DNA from: Sipunculus nudus
Lineage: Eukaryota > Annelida > Sipuncula > Golfingiida > Sipunculidae
Reading direction: 5' to 3'
Assembly: GCA_026874595.1 (NCBI GenBank)
Contig: CM049310.1
Coordinates: 66,480,056 to 66,544,055 of the forward strand
Length of the DNA: 64,000 nucleotides
Below the pieces are notes generated by a model. That model did no database searches, was not told the DNA's origin, and saw nothing but the letters and a program-made list of their open reading frames with translations. Position numbers and translations under genes: made by a program. Below, in pieces: positions 1-8,726 of the stretch; position 1 is the stretch's first letter, and each line of letters opens with the position of its first letter.

Positions 1-10
1 GGTATATAAG
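1..10 (+). promoter_or_regulatory. TATA-box promoter of the first gene
   Basis: The window opens with a GGTATATAAGG TATA box. Transcription would start about 30 nt downstream. The following ~160 nt have no long ORF and end in a consensus-like donor (CCG|GTAGGT at 194/195), so this looks like the promoter and leader exon of the CDS at 1365. Upstream elements lie outside the window. Confidence 0.55.
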
Positions 11-194
11 GAGGTAGTTTTGACGGAGTAAAGTCAGACTCTGGTTTTGACTGGTACTAGTACTGGTAATAACTACACTTTGGATATATAGAAGCCGTCG
101 TTGTGTTGAGAGACAAACAGCTACAGAAAGCAAGTGGAAGCAAAGATTTGAAAGTTTGTTGAAGATTTGAGTTTGTGACAAAACAACAATACCG

Positions 195-1358
195 GTAGGT
201 GTATTTTGTAATTGGTGTTGTTTTCGAACAATAATAATGTCACACCCACTGGCCAGTAAGGTAGGCCGGGGGTGAATAATATTTTTGTTTAGGGAGTGAA
301 TGTTTAGTTTGTATTTGAGAGGGCCCCAGTAACGAAGGGTCCCTAATATTTGGTTGTTGGCAGTAACAGAAACAAAAAACAAAAATGTGACCAGTAACGA
401 AGGTCATTGGGAGGTGGGGATGGATGAGAGGGGAGGGGGGGGGAATTATGTTTTTGTTTGGTTGTTGTTAGAAAACTTAGGACACCCACTGGCCAGTAAG
501 GTAGGCCGGGGTTACATTTATTTTGTGTATGGTTGTGTACACAACGGACTGACATCACTTTAAAAACCCCAAGATGCGCAGGAGTTAGATAAAAGCCATG
601 TTTATACTACCTGACCAGTAAGCAAGGTCGGGTGACGTGTTTTTCCCCTGATAAAAAAAAACTATTAAACCCCTGACCAGTAAGCAAGGTCGGGTGACGT
701 GTTTTCCCCCCCATCCATCCATCCATCCAACTCGGAGCGGTTCGGTTTTTTGCCACACAAGTGACACAGACTAACCGTAACGACGATTAAGTAATGTTGT
801 GACATAGAAACGGGAAGAGAATTTGTATTTTTTTAACCATTAACAAAAGAAAATAACAGACACGCGGACCTTTTAACAAAAAATGTAGAGCAAAAAGGTA
901 TTGCAAGAGTTTAGTTTTTTTTCGGAAGGACAATGAGAAACACTATTAATTCTGTAACTGATAAAAAATAAGTAGGTTATTACTGTGAACAAAAAAAAAT
1001 TCATTTAGGATAAAAATAATAATAAACAAAGGGTTATGAAGCAGAGCGCCACTATGCGTGACACCTTGCATGAATGTAATATGTAACCTCGTCACGGATA
1101 TCAGTCCCTTCACGTTTATTGTATAACATGACCTCGTTAGTTTAGTAAACAACTACAACGGAAAAAAAAACGACATTTCGACACACGACCAATCACAAAT
1201 GTCGATTGAGGAAAGAGGAGTAAGGAAGGTGGAGAGGGGGGGGGGGAGGTTATTTTTAATATTTTTGTTTGGTACATTAAAGTATAACCCTAAACAACAC
1301 AGAAAAAAGTCCTATAGCGAAAAAGCTGTTTGTTATAAGACGTCCTTGTGACTTACAG
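195..1358 (+). other. Probable 5'-UTR intron of the gene at 1365
   Basis: A donor-like GTAGGT begins at 195 and an acceptor-like CTTACAG ends at 1358, seven bases before the ATG. The 1.16-kb interval carries no credible ORF. It contains six short hairpins (251-691), a CATC tetranucleotide run near 712-730 and a poly-G tract near 1238-1250. The acceptor has a weak pyrimidine tract, so the exact junction is tentative. Confidence 0.45.
242..700 (+). repeat. Array of six short hairpins with AGTAA-type loops
   Basis: Six inverted repeats share a 9-nt loop starting AGTAA. Loops lie at 255-263, 328-336, 393-401, 495-503, 617-625 and 679-687. They are closed by GGCC/GGCC, GGGCCCC/GGGTCCC, GACC/GGTC, GGCC/GGCC, GACC/GGTC and GACC/GGTC. 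Copies 1 and 4 are near-identical over about 30 bp, and copies 5 and 6 over about 35 bp. All lie in the proposed intron of the first gene. They could be RNA stem-loops or DNA-protein sites. I know of no named element that matches. Confidence 0.6.
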
Positions 1359-1364
1359 GGAATC

Positions 1365-1871
1365 ATGATGATGATGATGAACGAGAAGTTTGAATGTGAA
1401 CTGGATGCAGCCATAGTTGCTGTGCCGAAACAAGGAGAGGCCATACTGAATGTCATAAAAAAGTTACAAACGTCGCCTGATACGTATTTGAAAGAACCAA
1501 GGGACGGGGACGAATTTGATAAATGTTTAACACCTCTCCTCGATGTACATGATCGCTTCACGGCCAATACTGGAACAAAACTTTACCAATATATTAATTC
1601 GTATGCGAATATCACTGAAGCCACGCGCATCGCAGTCCTCATGGATAAGGTGATGCGCCTAACGGAGGACATCTATGATATTGTCCTCCGTTGTGAGGAA
1701 CTCTACAAGAATATCGTAGAGGAGTACCGCCCTAATGTGACACCGGCCGTCCACAGTCGCCACCTCGCCCGGTCGTTTTCATTTCTCGAGATACGTGTGC
1801 TAATAGAGGACATGCAAAATTATGTACAATTATGCAAGAAACGTGCTGTGAAGAAGATACAAACTGTATAA
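1365..1871 (+). CDS. Unassigned helical protein, 168 aa
   Basis: I do not recognise this protein. It starts with five consecutive Met codons directly after a probable splice acceptor, so any of them could initiate. It is predicted almost wholly alpha-helical, with no signal peptide, membrane segment or Cys/His metal motif, and ends in a basic tail. Length, layout and helix spacing (an acidic N-terminus, a central helix with TE residues, and a serine/phenylalanine turn before the last helix) are like the two following plus-strand genes. I infer a diverged tandem family made by duplication. An AATAAA at 2079-2084 probably ends the transcript. Function unknown. The ORF is confident because coding-like composition is confined to this frame and because of the matching gene layout nearby. 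Confidence 0.75.
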   Translation: MMMMMNEKFECELDAAIVAVPKQGEAILNVIKKLQTSPDTYLKEPRDGDEFDKCLTPLLDVHDRFTANTGTKLYQYINSYANITEATRIAVLMDKVMRLTEDIYDIVLRCEELYKNIVEEYRPNVTPAVHSRHLARSFSFLEIRVLIEDMQNYVQLCKKRAVKKIQTV

Positions 1872-2078
1872 ATGTTTTATCGGTCAAAGTATCAAAGACT
1901 TTTCTTCTTGACTTTTCCATATTTAGATATATCGGATGTGTAACACATTGCAAATCCTCACTTGTAGAGGTCGTGTAAGAAAACACACGTTTATGTATAT
2001 ATGTCATTGGTATTCTTTTGGTATTCTTTTTTACCTCCCAATATAGGGGTGGTGATTGTATTTTGTAAGTATACCAGG

Positions 2079-2084
2079 AATAAA
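2079..2084 (+). terminator. Poly(A) signal
   Basis: AATAAA lies about 210 nt after the stop of the first gene and before the next start at 2307. It is the only such signal between the two genes on this strand apart from one at about 2272, close to the next ATG. Confidence 0.5.
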
Positions 2085-2306
2085 ACATATTTTAGTAACA
2101 TAATAACTGCTTTATCGTGTCTGTTAACACACAGAAAAAGAGAGAGGTGATGCATGTCAAGATGACTGGAAAGGTTATGCGTGGTGTACAAACACTGGAG
2201 ATATGTTTAAGACCTGTCCTCCCTTTATGCGGTTGATAAGTATTTGTAACGTAAACATACAGACCGACACAATAAAATAGTCCTTTCTGCTCGTTTGCTG
2301 TCCAAC

Positions 2307-2852
2307 ATGGACTCAAACCTGTCAAAAGAATTTGACCATGCATTGCTGGTAGATATTCCAGCTAAAACACGTGAGCTAAATGACTGTATTAAGTCGTTCC
2401 TGTCCACACCAGACAGATTTTTCGTTGACAGCGACAGAGTGTTTCAGCTGACTCTGAAAGCACTGGTCGACGAAGACTGGTGGTGGAACGCGCGGATTCT
2501 CAAAGGACTTATGTTAGCGAAAAAGATATGTTTACAAAAGCGGTGCCAGACGGAACAGACATTAATTGCCGTGCGGATGGCGAAACTGTTTACAGAGTGG
2601 TTGAAGGATACCTATGACGGAACACTCAAACATACGGCAGACGCATACACGCGAGTTGTGCAGCACTACCAAAGTCACAGTCGGTTTAAAGGCCCTGTGC
2701 AGAAGAGGCACCACCAGAACAAGCAATCCATAGCCTCGTTTCAGTTTCTGCTTTGGAAACACAGGCAAAATTTGGCTTTCGAGCTGGGACAGTTTAACAA
2801 CGATGGCTTGCACACACAAGTGACAAACGCGGACAGCAGCTCGTCTAAATAA
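2307..2852 (+). CDS. Unassigned helical protein, 181 aa (tandem family)
   Basis: The first ATG of the frame is at 2307; an upstream TTG also keeps the frame open. The predicted protein is helical and soluble. Its middle shares a recognisable pattern with the gene at 3586: a LAKKICL/ERARKVCLE-type helix, then a T-E segment, then an A-x-x-MAKLF / MVKLFEKM-type helix, then a Y-x-x-Y/H segment, then basic residues and a final leucine-rich helix after SIA or SIGDL. I read these as true paralogues. The C-terminus is serine-rich. No catalytic or metal motif is visible and function is unknown. A candidate poly(A) signal is at 3280-3285. Confidence 0.75.
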   Translation: MDSNLSKEFDHALLVDIPAKTRELNDCIKSFLSTPDRFFVDSDRVFQLTLKALVDEDWWWNARILKGLMLAKKICLQKRCQTEQTLIAVRMAKLFTEWLKDTYDGTLKHTADAYTRVVQHYQSHSRFKGPVQKRHHQNKQSIASFQFLLWKHRQNLAFELGQFNNDGLHTQVTNADSSSSK

Positions 2853-3585
2853 GTCGGAATACGCGCACTGTAGGTCCCATCATCAACGTGTCCCAGTGTA
2901 AATGTTCAGTCTGTTCACGAAAGGTGGCGTCCAGTACAGGACACACACGCACGGACGGACGGACAGACAGACGAATATGATTGGCTTTTAAAAAGAGCTC
3001 TGTTTCAGTACAGAAACGGATGTAGAATTTGAACTGAATTCGTTAAATCTCACTGTCGCTGTGTAACTCCTCTGCATTTGTGACACCAGTATATTATGTA
3101 ACGGCTTCGCATACCATATATCTTGCCAAATTGAAAACATTTGGTTACATCAATTCGTACTTGTGAATTACAGGAATAATGCAGAGTGTTACATTTGATA
3201 ACCCGTGTAATTGTTTGAGACATGGGAGAATGTACAGATAATATAACAACACTTTCACGACTGTATTTGAATCTCATGTAATAAATGTGCAAAGCAACTG
3301 AGTGGTGGTGGAACCAGTCTGAGGACAAGATGATGCGGGCGGACATGATACATGAGAAAACACCAGAAACAGCAAACATGGACGTCTACTGTCTGCCGTA
3401 GAGGAGTACAGGGGGGTATTATTGCAGCAGCAGCAGCAGCAACGTCGCATCAGAAGATACCGGCACAGAGGGATTCACCGAAGAATACATAAAGATGCAC
3501 TAAATATGTACAAATGGACCGATCGACTGTGGTTGGATGACACTTGTTTCTTTGTTTGTATTACAGAAACCCGTCATCCTAACCA
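2853..3585 (+). other. Intergenic leader region
   Basis: No gene is supported here. It contains one isolated copy of the hairpin GTCC-AGTACA-GGAC (2929-2942) that is arrayed at 4.4-5.0 kb, a run of ACGG/ACAG repeats (2950-2975), a CAG-repeat (about 3424-3440) and an acceptor-like TTTGTATTACAG ending at 3566, 20 nt before the next start codon. Confidence 0.5.
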
Positions 3586-4110
3586 ATGGAGCCAGAATTA
3601 GTTTACCACTTTGAGGAGAAGGCGTGCGGAGAAATACAAACGTGGATGGCACAGTTGCAGAGGCACATATGGAATTACCGACATGATAATAACTCTTTTT
3701 TCGCCGCGAAGGACAGGAGGTTCGTGCGGCATGTCACGATGATGCACCATGAGATCGACTATTGGATGAGGACATGCACCATTGGGCTGGAACGAGCACG
3801 AAAAGTGTGTTTGGAAACGGGGCACACGACAGAACGGTCCGATGCGGCGTATCACCTGGCTCTCATAATGGTTAAACTCTTTGAGAAAATGAGCACAGAC
3901 GATATACCTGAAATATACAAAAGATACAGACACGCGTTGCAGTTGTACGAAACGCACAGGATGTTCGGAAAGAGGGCCTACGCCAGGCACCGCGACAGGT
4001 ATTCTTCAATAGGAGACCTGAACCTGATGCTGATCTCGAACATTCTAAAATTGCAGCTGGAACTGTACTATTTTGATTCTGCCGGTTTCTTTAGGAAACC
4101 AAACTTCTAA
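3586..4110 (+). CDS. Unassigned helical protein, 174 aa (tandem family)
   Basis: Third member of the tandem helical family. The ATG at 3586 follows a good acceptor (poly-T then ATTACAG, AG at 3565-3566), implying a spliced leader. The central helices align with the gene at 2307 (ARKVCLE, then a T-E segment, then MVKLFEKM, then a Y-x-x-Y-R segment), and the SIGDL turn before the last helix corresponds to SIASF there. It is basic overall, with no transmembrane or signal sequence and no Cys-pair motif. The three genes are co-oriented and spaced about 0.4-0.7 kb apart, each with its own leader, so they are a duplicated array rather than an operon. Function unknown. Confidence 0.8.
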   Translation: MEPELVYHFEEKACGEIQTWMAQLQRHIWNYRHDNNSFFAAKDRRFVRHVTMMHHEIDYWMRTCTIGLERARKVCLETGHTTERSDAAYHLALIMVKLFEKMSTDDIPEIYKRYRHALQLYETHRMFGKRAYARHRDRYSSIGDLNLMLISNILKLQLELYYFDSAGFFRKPNF

Positions 4111-4323
4111 CGTGAAACCGCGGGAGCCTTACTGTACAGATGTATATATTTGTGGACTTTCCTATAACCGAAATAGACGTTTTTTCAAGTTTATGTTATT
4201 TTCCACACAGATACCCAAACAAGACTGTACTCCAGCAGAAGACAGAAGAAATCAAAACTGCAAAAGGTAATTCAATCTTTATTTTTATTCCAAATCGTTT
4301 TCGCCGACATCATGTAAATGGTT

Positions 4324-4970
4324 TACCCAGTGTACAGGTACACACTAACGGACCGATCCAACCGCTTTTTCTGTTTCAATTCTGAGACGTCCGTACCAGT
4401 ACAGGTACGGATTCAAAAACACTTAAGGTATTTGTCGTGTACATCCGGAAAACGATAATCCATTTTTTTGTGCGAACTGTAGATGGCGTCCAGTACAGGA
4501 CTCGCACACTAACAGACAGACGGAAGTGCTGAGCGCTTTTCCACTTTGAAATCGTCTGTCCCAGTACAGGCACGGAAAAACGACGTATAATGTCTCGTTG
4601 GGGTGAATCCAAAAAGGATAATCCAGCTTCCTGCGTTGGCCCAATGTGTCGTCCAGTACAGGACACACACTAACAGTCTGACGGAAACGCTCGGTCATTT
4701 TTCCCCCTGTTTTGTAAGCGTCCGTACCAGTACAGGTACAGATTCGACAATTGATGTTTGGTCGAGTAAATCTGAAAAACGAAATTCCAGTTTATGGTGA
4801 ACTCCAATGTGGCGTCCAGTACAGGACACGTACACTCACTAACAAAAGCGCTCTGTTTTGATCACCTTATATAGACGTCCGTACCAGTACAGGTACGGAA
4901 ACTGATTTACGTAAAAAAAACCTTCTCATATATTCCACGAACCTAAATGTGGCGTCCAGTACAGGACACA
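4324..4970. repeat. Four ~163-bp tandem repeats, each with two AGTACA-loop hairpins
   Basis: Two palindromic boxes alternate. Box B (CCGTACC-AGTACA-GGTACGG or close) lies near 4391, 4557, 4722 and 4878. Box A (GTCC-AGTACA-GGAC) lies near 4488, 4650, 4813 and 4954. B-to-B spacing is 166, 165 and 156 bp, and A-to-A spacing is 162, 163 and 141 bp. Sequence between the boxes is also partly repeated (for example ACACACTAACAG and ACGGAAA). A degenerate box is at 4324-4342. The array lies directly downstream of a leftward promoter (5072-5124), so it may be transcribed on the minus strand. It could equally be a cluster of protein-binding sites. Short ORFs across it only reflect the repeat. Confidence 0.7.
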
Positions 4971-5071
4971 GACAAAATATTGCCAAGTCCATATCCGTTT
5001 TTCGCTCTGGTTATGGTATCGTTCAGTGCTGCTGCTGCTCACGTTAGCCCGTTTGGTCTCCAACGAGACCA

Positions 5072-5124
5072 ATTGCACTGTTGCCAAACGTCTCCTTATA
5101 TACATAATTCCGCCTGTGACGTCA
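5072..5124 (-). promoter_or_regulatory. CRE + TATA promoter, leftward
   Basis: Read on the minus strand this block holds TGACGTCA (CRE/ATF site), then GTATATAAGG, then GCAACAGTGCAAT, within 53 bp. The same three blocks with identical spacing occur at 21246-21298 on the same strand, upstream of the CDS at 20948. The conserved spacing supports a real core promoter and an initiator region. Here it points into the hairpin repeat array, where no convincing CDS is visible, so the product may be noncoding. Confidence 0.6.
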
Positions 5125-5823
5125 TTCTATCAGACTCCATCACCTGCATCTGGTAGATACACAGTGTGTTTCCGGAATGTATATTCAACATGATATATAT
5201 ATATGTATATTATGTCTTTTTCGATATTGATAATACGTTTAGCATGTTGGCTAGGTACCAGTGATTCTGCATTGGATGTACCATATGTTCTTATAGAAGC
5301 ACCCGTTCATGGCTCCTGTACTACAGGCACAATATTATATGTTTGATGTTCATGTTGCTTTGTCCATGTTGCTTTAGATTGTTTATGTAATTGTATATGT
5401 ACCAGTAATCAGTTGTTGTTGTAATACATGTTACAGTCATGAGGGGGGGGGGGGCCTCGGTGACGGGACTGGTATACAACACTTGTAACAGTAACAGTCG
5501 GTGCAAATTATGTTTCTAGGAGTTACTGCATGTCCCATGGCAATATGTGTGCATGTCAATCTTTCGTACCATGTACATAACAGAACAGACAGCAGATACG
5601 ATAAACACTGCGTTTCGGTTTTTTTATGTATCATAAGGTGGGACCTGCATCAGATGCATCATTTGTGCAAGGCATCTCCGGTCTAGTTGCGTCCTGCCCC
5701 CCCCCCCTCCTTTTTTTTTTAAATGATTTTACACTCTCTCCAAGTACAAGGGGAGATGTATTTCGCTTGGACAGTTAGCGTTGCGCTGACAGTAAAGGTG
5801 GATTTTGCGCTCGTTTCAGACCA
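5125..5823. other. Intergenic region with poly-G and poly-C tracts
   Basis: No gene is supported. It contains AT-rich sequence (5190-5215), a poly-G run (5444-5454), a poly-C/poly-T tract (5696-5722) and an acceptor-like CTCGTTTCAG ending at 5819, five bases before the next ATG. Confidence 0.4.
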
Positions 5824-6477
5824 ATGATGCTGAGTGAAAAGACGAAAATAAACCCTGTGTACAATCCTAAACCACTGTACACAATGACAAAGGAATACTT
5901 ATGCGAGCGGTACAACCCGCAGATATTTTGGTTGACCGTGCCGGACATAATATTAGACGAGTTGATAGAAACAGCTTCGACGACTCAATTTTGCAGGAAG
6001 TGCAACGCTAAGTGCACCGGCGATGAATTCATACGCGACATGTGCAAGGAGCCTCCCGTGCTGAGGTGCACAAAGTGCAAGGTCATAACGAGAGATATGC
6101 GTTTGCACGCGTCGTTTCACCGAGACGTCGACCTCGAACAATATAAGACAATATCCGAGTGGCCCGACATGATTTGCTGGGTGCACAGAGGTGCCCTTTA
6201 CGTGTCCAGGTATTGGGGACCGACCCGGCCTCACGAGATCATACAGCAGCTGTGGTGCCGTGTAGACTTGCCCGACAAATCAAAGGACGTGAACAGACTT
6301 GTCAAACAGGGGAACTGTGTTTGTGCAACAGTACCTTGGCAGTTTGGTGTTTATGATGCATATACAGATGGTGGTATGAGTGCACGAAGGAGGGTGACAT
6401 GTCGACGGCCTCCGAAAGAATATTTCGGTGAAAGGGGGATAAAGCGCGCCAGATTACGCGTTAACCCTTTACAATAA
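5824..6477 (+). CDS. Zinc-finger-like protein, 217 aa, paralogue of the gene at 33605-34222
   Basis: Family not recognised, but it clearly pairs with the minus-strand gene at 33.6 kb. Both have an FW near residue 30-36, a C-x2-C pair (57/60 here), then a block with a PxLRC core and C82-x2-C85-x9-H95-x3-H99, an EWP-x-M-I segment (112-117), an S-x-YW motif (128-131) and GNC-x-C (163-167). The Cys/His spacing looks like a C2H2-type zinc site with a short linker. The C-terminus is strongly basic (nucleic-acid binding or a nuclear signal is plausible). The ATG lies five bases after a good acceptor. The TAA stop is embedded in an AATAAA poly(A) signal (6473-6478), a compact 3' end. Exact function unknown. 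Confidence 0.85.
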   Translation: MMLSEKTKINPVYNPKPLYTMTKEYLCERYNPQIFWLTVPDIILDELIETASTTQFCRKCNAKCTGDEFIRDMCKEPPVLRCTKCKVITRDMRLHASFHRDVDLEQYKTISEWPDMICWVHRGALYVSRYWGPTRPHEIIQQLWCRVDLPDKSKDVNRLVKQGNCVCATVPWQFGVYDAYTDGGMSARRRVTCRRPPKEYFGERGIKRARLRVNPLQ

Positions 6478-6634
6478 ACATTTTCTGGAATAGGAGGTGC
6501 CGCGTGTATATATTTTGTAAAATGAAGAACCATATGTGGTACGAGCAGCAACTGTATGAACATGTGTTATAACCATATTTGGAAAGGTGACGATGGACAA
6601 TTGATTGAAGACATTTTGTACTGTTTTTTTTTAG

Positions 6635-6687
6635 AGCAGAGATTACATAAATCACAGATACAAGACCGACCGCAGACACACCCTGAG
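6635..6687 (+). other. Candidate noncoding leader exon for the gene at 7164
   Basis: A poly-T tract followed by TTAG (AG at 6633-6634) precedes a 53-nt segment that ends in CTGAG|GTAAGT at 6687/6688, a near-consensus donor. Pairing with the acceptor TTGATTTGCAG at 7160-7161 would remove a 474-nt intron and place the exon three bases from the ATG at 7164. The rest of 6478-7163 shows no gene. Confidence 0.4.
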
Positions 6688-7163
6688 GTAAGTGTGCACG
6701 GTTTGTCATTTATCTTTATATTTATTTGTTGTTGTCGTAGTATAAATGGGGTCAAAGAGGGAATTACATGTCTGTTGATAACGGAGCGAATGTAAAGACG
6801 GAAGAGCAGATGAACAAACGTACTAGCTGCCGGCAGTCAATGTCATGATTTTAGTCTGTGTCCAAGTACAGGGCCACAGTGAAGACATGTGGTCTTATAA
6901 AGCATACGAGAATTATTATGGAGTAAACCAGTTGATCAAATCACTTTGTGTTTCCGGCTATGTAACGCATTATCGCGTTGGCACCTGCAACTAACACAGA
7001 TAATTCGGGGAGTATTGTTAAGCATATGCATACGTACGTACAAGTGTCTCGCTGAACAAAACAACGAATGCACCCATCTGTTAACTGACATGGTATCTTT
7101 GATGATCATGTCGGTTTGTAGGTTATGCTCATTACTAGTTTGGTTTTGTTTTGATTTGCAGAC

Positions 7164-7649
7164 ATGTATTCTACACTAAAAGTAGAGATCGATGGAAAGG
7201 ACTGCGGCGATTTCGCCATTGATCTGTCAGCAAGTGTATCCATCATCAACGTGGAAACCCTATATCGTGCAAGGGTTCCTTTTTTTCCACGGGAGCGGAA
7301 CCGTGACGATATTGACAAAATTAATAGAGCAAAATTGTTAGTTAACTGTGGGGATTGCGGGGGGGTTCATAGACGGTTGTGCTTTAACGTATTCAAAAAA
7401 GTGTTACTGCCTGTAGAGGTGACGGACACTAAGGGTTCAGTCTTCTGCAAACCCATAACCCTATACTGTGCGTGGGATTGGCCATATCAATTCAATGGTG
7501 TTCTGGGGAGGGATTTTTTTGGTCAATTCATGTTTAGACGAGGGGATAAACCTCAGGTACCGGTGTCAAAGCCACCGGTAGTGACAAACAGTTGCCGGGA
7601 GGAATGGTTTAGGCACAATTCGGCCGTGGTGCCTATTTTTAAGGATTAA
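7164..7649 (+). CDS. Degenerate retropepsin-like protein, 161 aa
   Basis: The fold signature of retroviral-type aspartic proteases is visible. An N-terminal beta-strand and flap lead to FAIDLSASVSII (17-28), where active enzymes have D-T/S-G-A. Later comes GVLGRDFFGQF (112-122), matching the family's conserved hydrophobic-Gly-LGRDFL element. The Asp is kept, but Thr/Ser-Gly is replaced by Leu-Ser, so catalysis is doubtful and a binding or inactive role is possible. It is a single unit without reverse transcriptase, integrase or LTRs nearby, so it is not a complete retroelement. A C-x2-C pair (62/65) lies in the middle. The start is the first ATG after a strong acceptor. A later AATAAA is at 8019-8024. 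It could be a captured retroelement or DDI1/ASPRV-type domain. Confidence 0.75.
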   Translation: MYSTLKVEIDGKDCGDFAIDLSASVSIINVETLYRARVPFFPRERNRDDIDKINRAKLLVNCGDCGGVHRRLCFNVFKKVLLPVEVTDTKGSVFCKPITLYCAWDWPYQFNGVLGRDFFGQFMFRRGDKPQVPVSKPPVVTNSCREEWFRHNSAVVPIFKD

Positions 7650-8291
7650 TTGTTTATATTATTTAATTGTTTAATACATGGTGTTTGTAAATATACCCTT
7701 GGTATATGTTACCTCTACAGGCAATAATATAACATATATCATTATGAAGAAACTGCGTAGTGTGAAACTTGTATTTTAAATATGGGAATGGCAGGGGGGG
7801 GGGGGATTGCACTGACGTGCGTGTTACAATATTTTTAAAATAGTGCTATTGCTTCACTTCCTGTGCTTATTTGTACAGATGAATTTTTGTTTATATCTGT
7901 AGTTGTATATATTGTATAATGATATTACATAGATTATTGTGAAAACATATATAAACGTTTGTATACATAATATACTACAACATATATATTTGAATATATG
8001 TATATATTGTTGGCACATAATAAATACATTTGTATTGTCTGTCTGTATCTGTTTCTTTGTAATGTGTTGTGATACAGTTGCTGAGTTACCTCACCCTGTA
8101 CACGTTGGCCCGTGTGTTTGTGCGTGACAGAGAAATAGGTAAAAGAAAACCCTTGAATTGAACGAACGAGTACGGATGTGGTTGATGCTGAAGGAATCCA
8201 AAGGGCCGGCGGCGGGCTGGCAGACGCCCTTGGGTTTCTTCACCATCACCACAGATCACCAAGCAAGCAGCAATTATCCAAGACGTCTAAA
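7650..8291. other. AT-rich intergenic region and structured leader
   Basis: No gene is supported. It has a G12 run (7796-7807), TA-rich microsatellite-like DNA (7900-8030), and from about 8160 a GC-richer leader. In that leader CCAAAGGG and CCCTTGG can pair across about 20 nt, forming the first of several stem-loops before the gene at 8727. Confidence 0.4.
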
Positions 8292-8353
8292 AGATGACAA
8301 GAAAGCTGGAGCCGGAGGGCGGGCGGGCAGATGCTCCGGCTTTCTTGTCATCT
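8292..8353 (+). ncRNA. Pre-miRNA-like perfect hairpin in a leader
   Basis: AGATGACAAGAAAGC (8292-8306) is perfectly complementary to 8339-8353. An inner CGGAG/CTCCG continues the stem after a small bulge, giving a 62-nt hairpin with a terminal loop of about a dozen nt. Flanking GGGTTTCTT (about 8231) and AAAGAACCC (about 8361) could extend it. It lies in the probable 5' leader of the gene at 8727, just before a donor-like CAG|GTATGC at 8432/8433. It could be a microRNA precursor, a translation- or splicing-control element, or simply a foldback. Expression is not shown by the sequence. Confidence 0.45.
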
Positions 8354-8726
8354 CTCAAAAAGAACCCAGAACGAGTGTCGGAGTGATGGTCCCCGCCGCC
8401 CTCACCGGCTGAAACCATCGCCGGATGTTCAGGTATGCTGTTTTTTTTTTGCAGTGCATGTACGTTTTTCATCAGGATATGTAGTCATGTTTGTGTACAA
8501 AAAAATATGTTCTAAGATACGTACAGCGCTGTCGGTGTGTTTCTGTTTTAAAGAAACAGTAATTATGTTTTATCTTAGTTTGTATTGACTTGTCATCTGT
8601 TCTCTTCTGTTTACGTATGATGCTATGTCATCACAGGCAATATTACACATACATACCATGTACACCCCCCCCCCTCTTCTTTTGCCATAACACGTCTCAT
8701 GTGTGTTTCCTTATCATTTCAGAGCG

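Noticed and set aside
7164-7649. Complete retrotransposon around the retropepsin-like gene
   Set aside because: No reverse transcriptase, RNase H, integrase, primer-binding site or LTR is visible within several kb.
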